From assembly GCF_020510565.1 (NCBI RefSeq), contig NZ_CP075189.1, positions 2,402,501 through 2,466,500 of the forward strand: a stretch of DNA of 64,000 nt, given 5' to 3'. The notes below the pieces were generated by a model that saw only the letters and a program-made list of their open reading frames with translations, had not been told where the DNA came from and did not search any database. Shown in pieces: positions 37,127 through 46,835 of the stretch (positions within the stretch are counted from its first letter, which is position 1; each line of letters starts with the position of its first letter). Source of the DNA: Ferribacterium limneticum. GTDB taxonomy: Bacteria > Pseudomonadota > Gammaproteobacteria > Burkholderiales > Rhodocyclaceae. A program made the translations under genes and the position numbers.

Positions 37127-38773
37127 ATGCAGCGCGAATCCATGGAATTCGACGTCGTTATCGTTGGTGGCGGCCCGGCCGGTCTGGCTGCGGCGATCCG
37201 CCTGAAACAACTGGCGGCAGAAAAAGGAAGCGATCTGGGCGTCTGCCTGATCGAAAAAGGCGCCGAAATCGGCGCCCATATTCTTTCCGGCGCCGTCATG
37301 GACCCGCGCGCCCTGAGCGAGTTGCTGCCCAACTGGCAGACAGACGGCGCGCCGCTCAACGCCCCGGTATCCGAAGACCGTTTCTTCATCCTTTCCGAAA
37401 ACGGTGCCACCAAGGTGCCGAACAGCCTGCTGCCGAATTGCTTCCACAATGAAGGCAATTACGTCATTTCGCTCGGCAACGTCTGTCGCTGGCTCGGCGA
37501 ACAGGCCGAGGCGCTGGGCGTCGAGATTTACCCCGGCTTTGCCGGCGCCGAAGTGCTGTTTGACGAGAATGGGGCCGTCAAGGGCGTCGCCACCGGCGAC
37601 ATGGGACGTTTGCATGACGGTTCGGAAGGGCCGAATTTCCAGATGGGCATGGAACTGCACGGCAAATACACCTTTTTCGCCGAAGGTTGTCGCGGCCATC
37701 TCGGCAAGCAACTCGAAACCAAATTCAACTTGCGCGATGGCGTCGATCCGCAAACCTACGGCATCGGCCTCAAGGAACTCTGGGAAATCGAGCCGGACAA
37801 GCACCAGCTCGGTCTCGTCATCCACAGTGGCGGCTGGCCGATGCAGCCGGATACCTACGGCGGCGGCTTTCTCTATCACCTGGAAAACAACCAGATCGCC
37901 GTCGGCTTCGTCGTCGGCCTTGGCTACAGCAACCCGCATCTATCGCCCTACGAGGAATTCCAGCGCTTCAAAACGCATCCGGAAATCCGCAAGTTCCTCG
38001 AAGGCGGCAAACGCATCGCCTACGGCGCCCGCGCGCTGACCGCCGGTGGCCTGCAATCGCTGCCCAAACTGACTTTCCCGGGCGGTGTGCTGATCGGTGA
38101 CGACGCCGGTTTTCTCAACGCGGCACGCATCAAGGGCTCGCACTGCGCCATCAAGACCGGCTCGCTGGCGGCCGAAGCCTGCTTCGAAGCACTGGCCAGC
38201 GAACGCCAGCGCGACGAACTAACATCCTATCCTGAATCATTTAAAAACAGCTGGTTATACGATGAACTTCATAAAACACGTAACTTCAAACCGTGGATGA
38301 ACAAGGGGCTGGCACTCGGCTCCATCATGTTCGGCATTGACCAGGTGGTGCTACGCGGCAAGGCACCGTGGACGCTGCACAATCGCACGCCGGATCACGT
38401 CAAACTCAAACCGGCTTCCGAATGCCAACCGATTACGTATCCGAAGCCGGATGGGGTCATCACCTTCGACCGCCTGTCCTCGGTCTTCCTGTCCAGCACC
38501 AACCACGAGGAAGACCAGCCCTGCCACCTGCAATTGAAGGATGCCAGCGTGCCGATTGCCGTCAACCTGGCGCAATATGACGCGCCGGAACAGCGTTTCT
38601 GTCCGGCTGGCGTCTATGAAATCCTGCGCGACGAGAGCGGTGCCAACCCACGCCTGCAGATCAACGCGCAAAACTGCGTGCATTGCAAGACCTGCGACAT
38701 CAAGGACCCGACCCAGAACATCAATTGGGTGGTGCCGCAAGGCGGCGAAGGCCCGACTTACCCGAATATGTAA
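37127..38773 (+). CDS. Electron transfer flavoprotein-ubiquinone oxidoreductase
   Basis: Passes electrons from ETF (acyl-CoA and amino-acid oxidation) to ubiquinone at the inner membrane. 548 residues: FAD-binding DVVIVGGGPAGLAAAIRLKQ, IEKGAEIGAHILSGAV, GDDAGFLNAARIKGSHCAIK, and a C-terminal 4Fe-4S site with CVHCKTCDIKDPTQNINW plus an upstream Cys in RFCPAGVYE. CAGGAGA lies 7 bases before ATG 37127. Around 38219-38285 the codons become AT-rich while the protein sequence stays typical. etfAB are not in the window. Confidence 0.95.
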   Translation: MQRESMEFDVVIVGGGPAGLAAAIRLKQLAAEKGSDLGVCLIEKGAEIGAHILSGAVMDPRALSELLPNWQTDGAPLNAPVSEDRFFILSENGATKVPNSLLPNCFHNEGNYVISLGNVCRWLGEQAEALGVEIYPGFAGAEVLFDENGAVKGVATGDMGRLHDGSEGPNFQMGMELHGKYTFFAEGCRGHLGKQLETKFNLRDGVDPQTYGIGLKELWEIEPDKHQLGLVIHSGGWPMQPDTYGGGFLYHLENNQIAVGFVVGLGYSNPHLSPYEEFQRFKTHPEIRKFLEGGKRIAYGARALTAGGLQSLPKLTFPGGVLIGDDAGFLNAARIKGSHCAIKTGSLAAEACFEALASERQRDELTSYPESFKNSWLYDELHKTRNFKPWMNKGLALGSIMFGIDQVVLRGKAPWTLHNRTPDHVKLKPASECQPITYPKPDGVITFDRLSSVFLSSTNHEEDQPCHLQLKDASVPIAVNLAQYDAPEQRFCPAGVYEILRDESGANPRLQINAQNCVHCKTCDIKDPTQNINWVVPQGGEGPTYPNM

Positions 38774-38780
38774 GCCCAGA

Positions 38781-38828
38781 CCGGGAAACGGTGTTCGCAT
38801 AACGCGAATCACGGTTTCCCGGTTTATA
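38781..38828 (+). terminator. Long imperfect hairpin after ETF-QO, overlapping a fabI -10 candidate
   Basis: CCGGGAAAC / GTTTCCCGG outer stem with a further imperfect inner stem, then TTTATAAT. TATAAT at 38825-38830 is a good -10 for fabI, although no clear -35 is present. Confidence 0.55.
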
Positions 38829-38862
38829 ATCCTGCGGCTAAACCCCTTAGGGAGAACAACAC

Positions 38863-39660
38863 ATGGGCTTTCTCGCCGACAAAAAAATTCTGATCACCGG
38901 GCTGCTGTCCAAGCATTCCATTGCCTATGGCATTGCCAAGGCCTGCCACCGTGAGGGCGCTCAACTCGCTTTCACCTACCAGACTGAGCGTTTCGAAGAC
39001 CGTATCAAGAAGTTCGCCGCTGAGTTCGGCAGCGACATCACCATTCCCGTCGACGTCGCCAGCGACGAGCAAATCGACAACCTGTTTGTCGAACTGGCCA
39101 AGCACTGGGACGGTCTCGATGGCCTGGTTCATTCCATCGCCTACGCGCCGACCGAAGCCATCGAAGGTGATTTCCTGAACGGTATCTCGCGTGACGCCTT
39201 CCGCATCGCCCACGAAATCTCGTCGTACAGCTACCCGGCGCTGGTCAAGGCTGCCCGTCCGATGATGCAGGGCCGCAAGAGCGCCGCGCTCGCCCTCTCC
39301 TACCTCGGCGCCGAGCGCACCATGCCGAACTACAACACCATGGGCCTGGCCAAGGCCAGCCTCGAAGCGGCTACGCGCTACCTGGCTTTCTGCCTCGGCC
39401 CTGAAGGCATTCGTGCCAACGCCATTTCGGCCGGTCCGATCAAGACCCTGGCGGCTTCCGGCATCGGCAACTTCGGCAAGCTGCTCGCCTACAACTCGCA
39501 CAACGCCCCGCTGCGTCGCAACGTGACCATCGATGAAGTCGGCAACGCCGCTGCCTTCATGTTGTCCGATCTGGCCAGCGGCATCACCGGCGAAATCATG
39601 TACGTCGATGGTGGCATGAACACCGTCGCACTGGGCAACGCCGACCCGCTGCCGGCCTGA
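38863..39660 (+). CDS. fabI: Enoyl-[acyl-carrier-protein] reductase [NADH]
   Basis: Last reduction of each fatty-acid elongation cycle, and the triclosan target. 265 residues: [19 protein letters not shown] (variant GxxxxxSxA cofactor motif), [20 protein letters not shown] with the Tyr-x6-Lys catalytic pair, and [16 protein letters not shown] lies 10 bases before ATG 38863. It stands apart from the main fab cluster, as is common. Confidence 0.96.
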   Translation: MGFLADKKILITGLLSKHSIAYGIAKACHREGAQLAFTYQTERFEDRIKKFAAEFGSDITIPVDVASDEQIDNLFVELAKHWDGLDGLVHSIAYAPTEAIEGDFLNGISRDAFRIAHEISSYSYPALVKAARPMMQGRKSAALALSYLGAERTMPNYNTMGLAKASLEAATRYLAFCLGPEGIRANAISAGPIKTLAASGIGNFGKLLAYNSHNAPLRRNVTIDEVGNAAAFMLSDLASGITGEIMYVDGGMNTVALGNADPLPA

Positions 39661-39678
39661 TCGATCGCGCCTGACGCT

Positions 39679-39718
39679 TCTACGGTCAACCGGAAAAAAC
39701 GTCAAAAATCAAAAACGC
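39679..39718 (+). repeat. Dispersed ~40-bp repeat, copy 6 (intergenic, after fabI)
   Basis: CTACGGTCAACCGGAAAAAA then GTCAAAAATCAAAAACGCC. The A-rich end runs directly into the fabI terminator stem. Confidence 0.85.
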
Positions 39719-39751
39719 CGACCCGGTTAATTCCGGTCGGCGTTTTTATTT
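39711..39751. terminator. Bidirectional terminator between fabI and the histidine kinase
   Basis: AAAAACGCCGACCCGG, short loop, CCGGTCGGCGTTTTTATTT. T-rich on the plus strand; on the minus strand the repeat's A-rich tail supplies TTTTTGATTTTT. Confidence 0.85.
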
Positions 39752-42700
39752 GGGCTGTTTGCTTGCCAGATGCTGCCGGACGACTCTGGCCAAAGTATCA
39801 ATATCCACCGGTTTGGCGACATGGTCGACCATGCCGGCGGCAAGACACTTTTCGCGCTCTTCGCTGAAGGCATGAGCGGTCTGGGCGATCACGGGAAGCC
39901 CGGGATAGGCCGCCAGTATGCGGCTCGCCGCTTCGTAACCATCCATCTCCGGCATTTGCAGATCCATCAGCACGACATCGTAAGCGTCCCTGCCATCACG
40001 CAGCACGCGTTCGACTGCCGCCTGGCCGTTATCGACCATCACGACCAGAGCGCCGCATTCCTTGAGCGCCTCTTGCAGGACCAGCTGATTGATCTTTTCG
40101 TCCTCGGCGACGAGGATGGAAACTCCAGCCAGTGATTTCCGGGCAAACTGCGCCACGCCCTCCGGCCCAGTGCTGTTTGCCTCGTCTTTCACTTCCGGCT
40201 TGATGTACGGAAAACGAAACTCAACGCTGGTCCCCGTGCCGGGCTGGCTGGTAACCTGAATATCGCCATTCATCAATTCGAGGATACGTTTGCTGATGGC
40301 CAGGCCCAGCCCCGTTCCGCCAAATTTTCGGCTGGCCGAAGCATCGGCCTGCTGGAAGGGGTTAAACAGCGCCGCGAGCTGCGCCGAGTCCATGCCGATA
40401 CCCGTATCGCCAACTCTGAACACCAGCCAGTCATTCTCGAGTGACAGCGACAATCTGACATGGCCCGCGGCGGTAAATTTGACCGCGTTGGAAAGAACAT
40501 TGAGCAGCACCTGGCCCATGCGCAATGGGTCGCTGATAGAAGTGCGTGGAAGATCAGGCGCCAATTCGACCTGAAGATCAAGTTGCTTGGCCTCGGCCCG
40601 GTCACGCAGCAGATCGAGCGAATGCTCGACAAGTTCGGCAAGCACGACCTCCGTCTGTTCGATGCGCAGCTTGCCGGCCTCTATCTTCGAAAAGTCGAGG
40701 ATGTCGTTGATCACGCCAAGCAGACGATTGCCGGAAAGCTGGATCTTGGCAAAGGCGTCCCGGGCCTTCTCGGCATTCTGGAAATTACGGTGACCAATCT
40801 GGGCGAAACCCAGCACGCCATTGAGCGGCGTGCGAATCTCATGACTCATGTTGGCGAGGAATTCGCTCCGCACCCGGGCCAGATTCTCAGCTGCCACCAG
40901 GGCTTGCTCCCTGGCATGTGCAGCCGCGCGCTGAATGCTGACATCAACAAAACTGGTCACAGCACCAACGATCACCCCATTCTCAAGCATGGGGTGAGTC
41001 GCGTACATGACCGGGATAGGATGGCCATCGGCATGCCAATACACCTCGTCGTCAACGCGGACATTCTGGCCAACCCGCAAAGCGTTGTAGCTCGGGCAAT
41101 CGGCGGCCGGGTACGGCGAACCGTCCGGCCGGCTATGATGTAAAAGCGCATGCGCCTTGCGGCCAATCACCTGCTCGGTGGAATAGCCAAGGATCGCACA
41201 GGCCGCGGGGTTGATGAACGTGATGACGCCATTGCAATCAATCCCGTAGAGGCCATCGGCGCTGGAATGCAGGATGTGGCTGGCGCGTGCCTCGGTCTGC
41301 ATGAGTTCGGAAGTGCGCTGCTGAACAAGCCCCTCAAGGTGACGCTGATGCTGTTCCAGTTCAGCCTCGATTTGCTTGCGCTCCGAGATGTCCCTGAAGA
41401 CATTGACCGCCCCGGTGATTTTTCCATCACGCTCAACGGGTGAAACCGTAAATTCGACCGGAAAAGAGGTGCCATCCATGCGCCAATACAGGCTGTCGCT
41501 GACATGTCGGCGCTGACCATCGTGCAGCGTCTTGAAAACGGCACAATCTGCAATGGCCGCCGGATTGCCATCGGCATCGTGGTGATGCGTCAAGGCATGC
41601 AGATCGAGGCCAACGCCCTCCCCCGCGCTCCAGCCGAACATTTTTTGTGCTGCCGGATTGACGAAAACCACCATGCCATCGAGATCGACGCCGCAGATAC
41701 CTTCCGCTGCCGATGAAAGAATCAGTTCGCTCTGCCGCCACGCTGCCTCCGTGGCGAGATTAGACGCTTCCAGCTTGGCCGTGTATTCGGCATCCTGACG
41801 AATGAGCGCTTCCTGGTCGGACTCACTGCGTTTCCAGCCGCGACTGATCAAGATCGTTGAAATCAGGGTCACCAGCAAAAACAGTCCGCTCAGTGCGCTG
41901 ATACCCAGTGAATCATTGCGCCAATCCTCGAGATAATCGTCATCGGCCAGACCGACCACCAAATAGAGCGGGTACTGACCTACCTGGCGAAAATGGAAGG
42001 TTCTGGAAATCCCGTCAACCCCTGAACGGGTATGGTACTGGGCGGCAGGCTTATCCGAATTGAGCAGGGCCCGCAACTCTGCAGACGGCGTGCTGCGACC
42101 GACAGTAGCGCCCCGGGAATCCGCTTTCGTGTAGCGGGCGATCAGATTGCTTTTATCCCACAGCCCGACATTTCCACGTTCCCCAAGATCAACCTTGGAA
42201 AACATGGCAATAAAATTATCGACAGAAACCGCCACATGAACATCACCGGCAAATGAACCATCAGGGTTGTTGATGCGCCGCCCGAGGGTGATCATCCATT
42301 TTTCGGCAGCCCGTCCCATGATCGGCGCCGAAAAGACCAGGCCGGCATCCGGGTCGTCGCGCAGACGAATGAATTGGGGACGATCGGCAATGCTGGCATT
42401 GCGCACCTTCACATCATTGACCGCATAGCGAATGATGCCATCGGCGTCGACAACACGCAGACCCAGTGCTTCCGGAATCAGGGCATCCTGATGCGCCATG
42501 AAAGACTCGAGAGCCTCCCGCTTGATTCCCCCGCTGGCTATTTGCCGGGATATCTCGTCACCGAGCATGTGCAGCGAGAAGTCGATCTTGCTGATAAAGC
42601 CGGACAGGCTTTCTTCGAGAATTCTTGAGTAATTTTCGGTCAGGGTAACCGCCTGGGCGACTTTTTCGGCACGGTTCCGCTCGATCACCAGGACAGTCAT

Positions 42701-42802
42701 GCCGATCACGAACAGGTTAATCAAGCAGACGCCCAGCCACAGCAGCCGAATGTAGCCATGCCGCCTCTTTGTGGACGCGATCAAGCCTGGATCACCTGTC
42801 AT
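39746..42802 (-). CDS. Hybrid sensor histidine kinase with two PAS domains and a receiver
   Basis: Membrane sensor of about 1018 residues. ATG 42802 (MTGDPGLIASTKRRHGY, AGGA upstream) is preferred; the frame opens at ATG 42874 with a cysteine-containing 24-residue extension. Layout: transmembrane helix, ~270-residue periplasmic dCache-like domain, second helix (SALSGLFLLVTLISTILI), two PAS domains (GVDLDGMVVFVNPAAQKMFG; GIDCNGVITFINPAACAILG), HisKA with the phospho-His in NMSHEIRTPLNGV, HATPase (NVLSNAVKFT, DTGIGM, GGTGLGL), and a C-terminal receiver with Asp in LMDLQMPEMDG. No HPt domain or separate response regulator is adjacent, so the output path and ligand are unknown. Confidence 0.92.
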   Translation of the reverse strand: MTGDPGLIASTKRRHGYIRLLWLGVCLINLFVIGMTVLVIERNRAEKVAQAVTLTENYSRILEESLSGFISKIDFSLHMLGDEISRQIASGGIKREALESFMAHQDALIPEALGLRVVDADGIIRYAVNDVKVRNASIADRPQFIRLRDDPDAGLVFSAPIMGRAAEKWMITLGRRINNPDGSFAGDVHVAVSVDNFIAMFSKVDLGERGNVGLWDKSNLIARYTKADSRGATVGRSTPSAELRALLNSDKPAAQYHTRSGVDGISRTFHFRQVGQYPLYLVVGLADDDYLEDWRNDSLGISALSGLFLLVTLISTILISRGWKRSESDQEALIRQDAEYTAKLEASNLATEAAWRQSELILSSAAEGICGVDLDGMVVFVNPAAQKMFGWSAGEGVGLDLHALTHHHDADGNPAAIADCAVFKTLHDGQRRHVSDSLYWRMDGTSFPVEFTVSPVERDGKITGAVNVFRDISERKQIEAELEQHQRHLEGLVQQRTSELMQTEARASHILHSSADGLYGIDCNGVITFINPAACAILGYSTEQVIGRKAHALLHHSRPDGSPYPAADCPSYNALRVGQNVRVDDEVYWHADGHPIPVMYATHPMLENGVIVGAVTSFVDVSIQRAAAHAREQALVAAENLARVRSEFLANMSHEIRTPLNGVLGFAQIGHRNFQNAEKARDAFAKIQLSGNRLLGVINDILDFSKIEAGKLRIEQTEVVLAELVEHSLDLLRDRAEAKQLDLQVELAPDLPRTSISDPLRMGQVLLNVLSNAVKFTAAGHVRLSLSLENDWLVFRVGDTGIGMDSAQLAALFNPFQQADASASRKFGGTGLGLAISKRILELMNGDIQVTSQPGTGTSVEFRFPYIKPEVKDEANSTGPEGVAQFARKSLAGVSILVAEDEKINQLVLQEALKECGALVVMVDNGQAAVERVLRDGRDAYDVVLMDLQMPEMDGYEAASRILAAYPGLPVIAQTAHAFSEEREKCLAAGMVDHVAKPVDIDTLARVVRQHLASKQPK

Positions 42803-42948
42803 ACCCGTTCCTGAGCAGTTGCATTCCTGAGTGCGCGCTCCATGAAGCCGGCAAAACCCGCTTCCATTGAGCATCTACCTACTTCAAGGAGGATAGCATT
42901 CCCCTTATGGGGTGCCTACAGAGATTGCAGTCAAACGGCATCTGGAAA

Positions 42949-42978
42949 TGAAAAAGCGGGCCGCAGCCCGCTTTTTAT
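42949..42978 (-). terminator. Terminator of the ppiD transcript
   Basis: AAAAAGCGGGC / GCCCGCTTTTT, symmetrical, T-rich on both strands. It lies just after the ppiD stop (minus strand). Confidence 0.8.
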
Positions 42979-42993
42979 TGACCAATCCACTAT

Positions 42994-44880
42994 TTATTTG
43001 TCTTTCGACTCCAGTGCGGCCTGATTGATTTCCACCTTGTAACGGCTGCGCAGGGCAGCCAGATAGAGCTGAACTTCCTCCTGGGCGGCCAGATTGTCCA
43101 GTTGCTTGAGCATCGCCTGCTTGCGGGCATCGTCGAGCTTTTCGCCGGCGTCGACCCTGGTCAGCTTGTACAGTGCGTAGCCGGAACCCGGCAGGTCGCC
43201 CCCCGTGTAGGAAGGCAGCTTGCCGGTTTCCATGCGGAAAACCGATTGGGCGGCCGGCGGCGGAAGCTGGCGGGCGTCCATGCGCGATACGCTCCTGGCA
43301 GCGCCCCAGGTCAGCTTGTCATCGCCCTTCTTGAGGGCATCCAGCCGTGCTTCGCCATCCTTGCTGGCCAGAACCTGGGCTTCCTTGTTCTTGAGCAGGG
43401 TTTCGATGCTGGCCTTGACGCCGTCGAACGGCTGCAATTCCTTCGCCTTGTAATCGACCAGACGCGCCGCAACCAGCGTATTGGTAGCGATTTCGACGGC
43501 TTCGGTGTTGCGGCGGTTCTTGACGGAATCTTCCGAGAACAGCGCAGCCATGAGTTTTTCATTACCGAGCGCGCCGTTGGCCGGATTGGCCTGGCGGGCT
43601 AGCCAGTCCGAGGACTTGATGGCCAGCTTGAACTTGTCGGCCACTGGCTTGAGGCTGTCCGACTGTTCATAAACCATATTGCTGAAGGTTTCAGCGGCTT
43701 CGGCAAATTTGCGGGCACCGGCAGCCTTCTTGAGCTCAGCCTCGATTTCGCCACGCACTTCGGCCAGCGGCTTTTCCTTGGCGGCGTGGATGCCCGTCAG
43801 CTTGATGATGTGGAAGCCGAAGTCCGACTCGACCACGCCGGAAATTTCGCCTTCCTTGAGGCTCATCGTCGCGTCATCGAAGGACTTGACCATCATGCCG
43901 CGCCCGAAGAAGCCGAGATCGCCACCCTTGGAGGCCGAACCCGGATCGTCGGAGTTCTTTTTGGCGAGGTCGGCAAACGCTGCCGGATTCTTGCGGATAT
44001 CAGCCAGCAGCGCTTCGGCCTTGGCTTTGGCCTTGTCCTTGCCGAGCTTTTCCGAGGCGATCAGGACGTGGCTGGCGCGGCGCTCTTCCGGCACCAGGAA
44101 ACGATCCTTGTGACCATCGTACCAAGCCTTGATCTCGGCATCGGTAACGGCCAGCTGGCCGGCGATGGATTCCATCGAGAGTACGACGTATTCGGCCTTG
44201 GCCTGCTCCGGAACTTCGAACTCCTTGGCGTTCTCGTCGTAAAACTTCTTGGCCGCATCGTCGGCCAGCTTGACCTTGCCGAGGTAGGCGTCGCGGCTCA
44301 GGCGAACTTCCATGACCTCGCGCTTCTCGGTCTGCAGGGCGAGCACGCGGTCGGCGACGGAGCGCGATACCACGCCGGACTGGCCGATGGCGCCGGCAAG
44401 CTGCTGCAGGGTCAGGTCCTGACGCAGTTGCGCCTCGAAACCGGCCGGCGACATGCCCTGGGCACGCAACGCGGCTTCGTAGCGTTCGACGGAGAACTTG
44501 CCGTCAACCTTGAAGGCTTCGATTGCGCCAATGGCCTGGCGGATGGCGTTGTCGCCAGCCACCATGTTCTTCTTGCCAGCCTCGATAACGAGCAGGCGCT
44601 GGTTGATCAGGTCGTCAAGAATCGCCTTGCGGGCTTCTGGGTTTTCCAGCATCTTCGGGTCGAACTGAGCGCCCATCTGGGTGCGCAGGCGCTCCTGTTG
44701 TTCGCGCAGGGTCTGCTGGAACTGTTGCTGGGTAATCTTGACGTCGCCAATCGTGGCGACATCGCCGCCGGAGCCGTCGCTGCGCATGTAGGAATCAACG
44801 CCGAAAAAGGCGAACGGCAGCGTGATCAGCGCGAGAAATACCTGGACGATTCTTTTGTTGTTGCGGACTGCGTCGAACAT
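42994..44880 (-). CDS. ppiD: Peptidyl-prolyl isomerase / SurA-N family periplasmic chaperone (PpiD-like)
   Basis: Inner-membrane-anchored periplasmic chaperone near the Sec translocon. 628 residues: short cytoplasmic start MFDAVRNNKRIVQVFLALI leading into one transmembrane helix (about 12-30), a SurA-like N domain (VNGxxI-type segment TIGDVKITQQQFQQTL), a parvulin domain near residues 265-365 (RRASHVLIASEKLGKD, DLGFFGRGMMVKSFDDA, SDFGFHIIKLTGI), then a helical C domain. Size and layout match PpiD. Confidence 0.92.
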   Translation of the reverse strand: MFDAVRNNKRIVQVFLALITLPFAFFGVDSYMRSDGSGGDVATIGDVKITQQQFQQTLREQQERLRTQMGAQFDPKMLENPEARKAILDDLINQRLLVIEAGKKNMVAGDNAIRQAIGAIEAFKVDGKFSVERYEAALRAQGMSPAGFEAQLRQDLTLQQLAGAIGQSGVVSRSVADRVLALQTEKREVMEVRLSRDAYLGKVKLADDAAKKFYDENAKEFEVPEQAKAEYVVLSMESIAGQLAVTDAEIKAWYDGHKDRFLVPEERRASHVLIASEKLGKDKAKAKAEALLADIRKNPAAFADLAKKNSDDPGSASKGGDLGFFGRGMMVKSFDDATMSLKEGEISGVVESDFGFHIIKLTGIHAAKEKPLAEVRGEIEAELKKAAGARKFAEAAETFSNMVYEQSDSLKPVADKFKLAIKSSDWLARQANPANGALGNEKLMAALFSEDSVKNRRNTEAVEIATNTLVAARLVDYKAKELQPFDGVKASIETLLKNKEAQVLASKDGEARLDALKKGDDKLTWGAARSVSRMDARQLPPPAAQSVFRMETGKLPSYTGGDLPGSGYALYKLTRVDAGEKLDDARKQAMLKQLDNLAAQEEVQLYLAALRSRYKVEINQAALESKDK

Positions 44881-44973
44881 GAGGAGAAAAATCCTTCGAA
44901 TGCGTTCAAAAAGGCAAAGGCAGCTTGCCCAAAAGGCCGAATGATACCGTAATTTCCCTGGCCTCCCGTTGAT

Positions 44974-46395
44974 TTAGGCGCTGGAAAAGATCGCTCCCAG
45001 GCGACGCACGGCGTCTTCGATTGCCGGCGTGTGCGGGTTGCCGCAATTGAGGCGCAGGCAATTGCGATACATGCCGCTGGGCGAGAACAGATCGCCCGGC
45101 ACGTAGGCCAGGTTTTCGCCGATAGCCCGTTGGTAGAGGCGCGTGGTGTCGATGTTTTCGGGCAACTCGACCCACAGGACGTAGCCGCCCTGCGGCTGGG
45201 TGATGCGCGTCGCCGCCGGAAAATAACGGCTGACCGCCAGCCGCATCGCTTCGACTTGCTGCGAGTAGGCCCGGCGCAGGGTGCGCAGATGACGCTCATA
45301 GGCGCCGGATTCGAGGTATTCAGCGAGCACGTGCTGGGTGATCGGATTGGTGCCGCCGCTGGTGATGGTTTTCTGCAAGGCAATCGCCGAGTGGTAGCGA
45401 CCGGCGGCGACAAAGCCGATGCGCAAGGCGGGCGACAGGCTTTTCGAGAACGACGAACAGAGCATGACGTTGCCCACCTTGTCGAAGGCCTTGATCGGCC
45501 ACGGCCGTTCGTTGCCGAGGTGAAGGTCGCCGTAGATGTCGTCTTCGATCACCGCGACGCCTCTTGCTGCGGTCAACGCCGAAAACAACCGTTTTCTGTC
45601 GTCCGGCATGACGCAGCCGAGCGGGTTGCTGCCATTCGAGACGATCAGGCAGGCGGCGATGCCACCATTGCGCGTTGCCAGGTCGAGCGCTTCGACCGAC
45701 ATGCCGGTGCGCGGATCGGTCGGGATTTCCAGCGCCTTGAGGCCGAGCGTTTCGAGCAACTGCAGCATCAAATAATAGGCCGGAGACTCGACCGCCACGG
45801 TGTCGCCGGGTTTGGTTACCGCCCGCAAACACAAGCCGAGCGCTTCGGTGCAGGAATTGGTGATGACGAATTCCTCGGCCGGCAGCGGCCCGCCCCAGGC
45901 CAGCGAGCGGCGCACCAGCTGACGAACCAGCGCCGGCTCGTCGGTATTGATGTGACTGCCGCCTTCGAGCAACTTGGGATGGCGTCTTGCTATGCCAGCA
46001 TAGAGGCGCTGCAGCGCGGCGACCGGCAACAATTCAGGCGCCGGCAAGGCAGCGGCGAGCGGCGCGATGCCATTTCTCGCCCCGGCGCGCAAGACGCTGA
46101 CCAGCCGTTGCGAAATATCGACCGGGCTCGGCTCTTCCGGCGTTGAGCGCACCACCGGCTCGGCGCGCGCGGCCTTGGCACGCTGGACGAAAAACCCGGA
46201 CTGCGGCCGTGCTTCGACCAGGCCGCGATCCTCGAGCAGACGCAGCGCCTGAACCACCGTCGACACCGAAAGGCGGCGCTGGCTCGACAAACGCCGCACC
46301 GATGGCAGGCGGTCGCCGTGATTCAACACGCCGCTGGCGATCATGCCGCTTAATTCCGCCGCCAGTTGCTCGTAGCGCAACAGTTCTTCAGCCAT
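44974..46395 (-). CDS. MocR/PdxR-type GntR regulator with aminotransferase domain
   Basis: About 473 residues. N-terminal GntR winged helix (LAAELSGMIASGVLNHGDRLPSVRRLS), a linker, then a fold-type I aminotransferase domain. The PLP lysine is in CSSFSKSLSPALRIGF, and NGSNPLG and EDDIYGDLH match the cofactor pocket. ATG 46395 is chosen; GTG 46401 is also possible. It is divergent from a DUF2917 gene, and copies of CAACTGTA lie between the two. The aminotransferase domain normally acts as a ligand sensor in such regulators. Confidence 0.92.
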   Translation of the reverse strand: MAEELLRYEQLAAELSGMIASGVLNHGDRLPSVRRLSSQRRLSVSTVVQALRLLEDRGLVEARPQSGFFVQRAKAARAEPVVRSTPEEPSPVDISQRLVSVLRAGARNGIAPLAAALPAPELLPVAALQRLYAGIARRHPKLLEGGSHINTDEPALVRQLVRRSLAWGGPLPAEEFVITNSCTEALGLCLRAVTKPGDTVAVESPAYYLMLQLLETLGLKALEIPTDPRTGMSVEALDLATRNGGIAACLIVSNGSNPLGCVMPDDRKRLFSALTAARGVAVIEDDIYGDLHLGNERPWPIKAFDKVGNVMLCSSFSKSLSPALRIGFVAAGRYHSAIALQKTITSGGTNPITQHVLAEYLESGAYERHLRTLRRAYSQQVEAMRLAVSRYFPAATRITQPQGGYVLWVELPENIDTTRLYQRAIGENLAYVPGDLFSPSGMYRNCLRLNCGNPHTPAIEDAVRRLGAIFSSA

Positions 46396-46399
46396 GGGC

Positions 46400-46493
46400 A
46401 CCCATACAGTTGGTGTTGGTGATGACCAGCACAGTTTGCATTCGCGGCAACTGTATTGGTCACAATTTTAATTCATTGCAACTGTACCACCCG
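46400..46493. promoter_or_regulatory. Putative MocR operator region (three CAACTGTA-type sites)
   Basis: GCAACTGTATTGGT at 46447 and GCAACTGTACCACC at 46478 are direct repeats 31 bases (about three helical turns) apart. An inverted copy (CACCAACTGTATGGG on the minus strand) lies at 46402-46416, overlapping the regulator start. Direct-repeat operators suit MocR-type proteins. Confidence 0.55.
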
Positions 46494-46538
46494 CTATCCC
46501 GAACCTAAAATTTCTCGACAATCAAAGCGGAGAGCGCC

Positions 46539-46829
46539 ATGAACAGCCATCGGGTTTCGGAGGAAATATGCCTGCAACCGGGCCACCCCGTCCGCCTCAA
46601 TGACGCCGCCGGCACCCGAGTCCGCTGCCTGCACGGCACCATCTGGATTACCGTCGCCAACGAGCCCGACGACGTATTTCTCGCGAGCGGGCAAAGCTAT
46701 CTGATTTCGCGCAATGGCCTGAGCCTTGTTGAACGGATAGACAACAGCAGCATTCAACTGGAGAGGCGACAAGCAGGCGGATGGCTCAGTGGCCTAATCC
46801 GGCACCTCAAGTTCGGGCCGGGTCGGTGA
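46539..46829 (+). CDS. DUF2917 protein
   Basis: 96 residues with the DUF2917 core: RVRCLHGTIWITVANEPDDVFLASGQSY, a small cupin-like beta domain. Often found divergent from a MocR-type regulator in betaproteobacteria, so it is probably the regulator's target. Function unknown. It has no signal peptide. Confidence 0.82.
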   Translation: MNSHRVSEEICLQPGHPVRLNDAAGTRVRCLHGTIWITVANEPDDVFLASGQSYLISRNGLSLVERIDNSSIQLERRQAGGWLSGLIRHLKFGPGR

Positions 46830-46835
46830 CGGAAA

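Noticed and set aside
43786..44952. 388-residue open frame on the plus strand opposite ppiD
   Set aside because: Antisense shadow of a well-supported PpiD gene in GC-rich sequence, with no recognisable product.
45566..45592. GCGGTCAACGCCGAAAACA in the MocR-type gene
   Set aside because: Only about half of the core matches and the minus-strand protein is normal for the family there.
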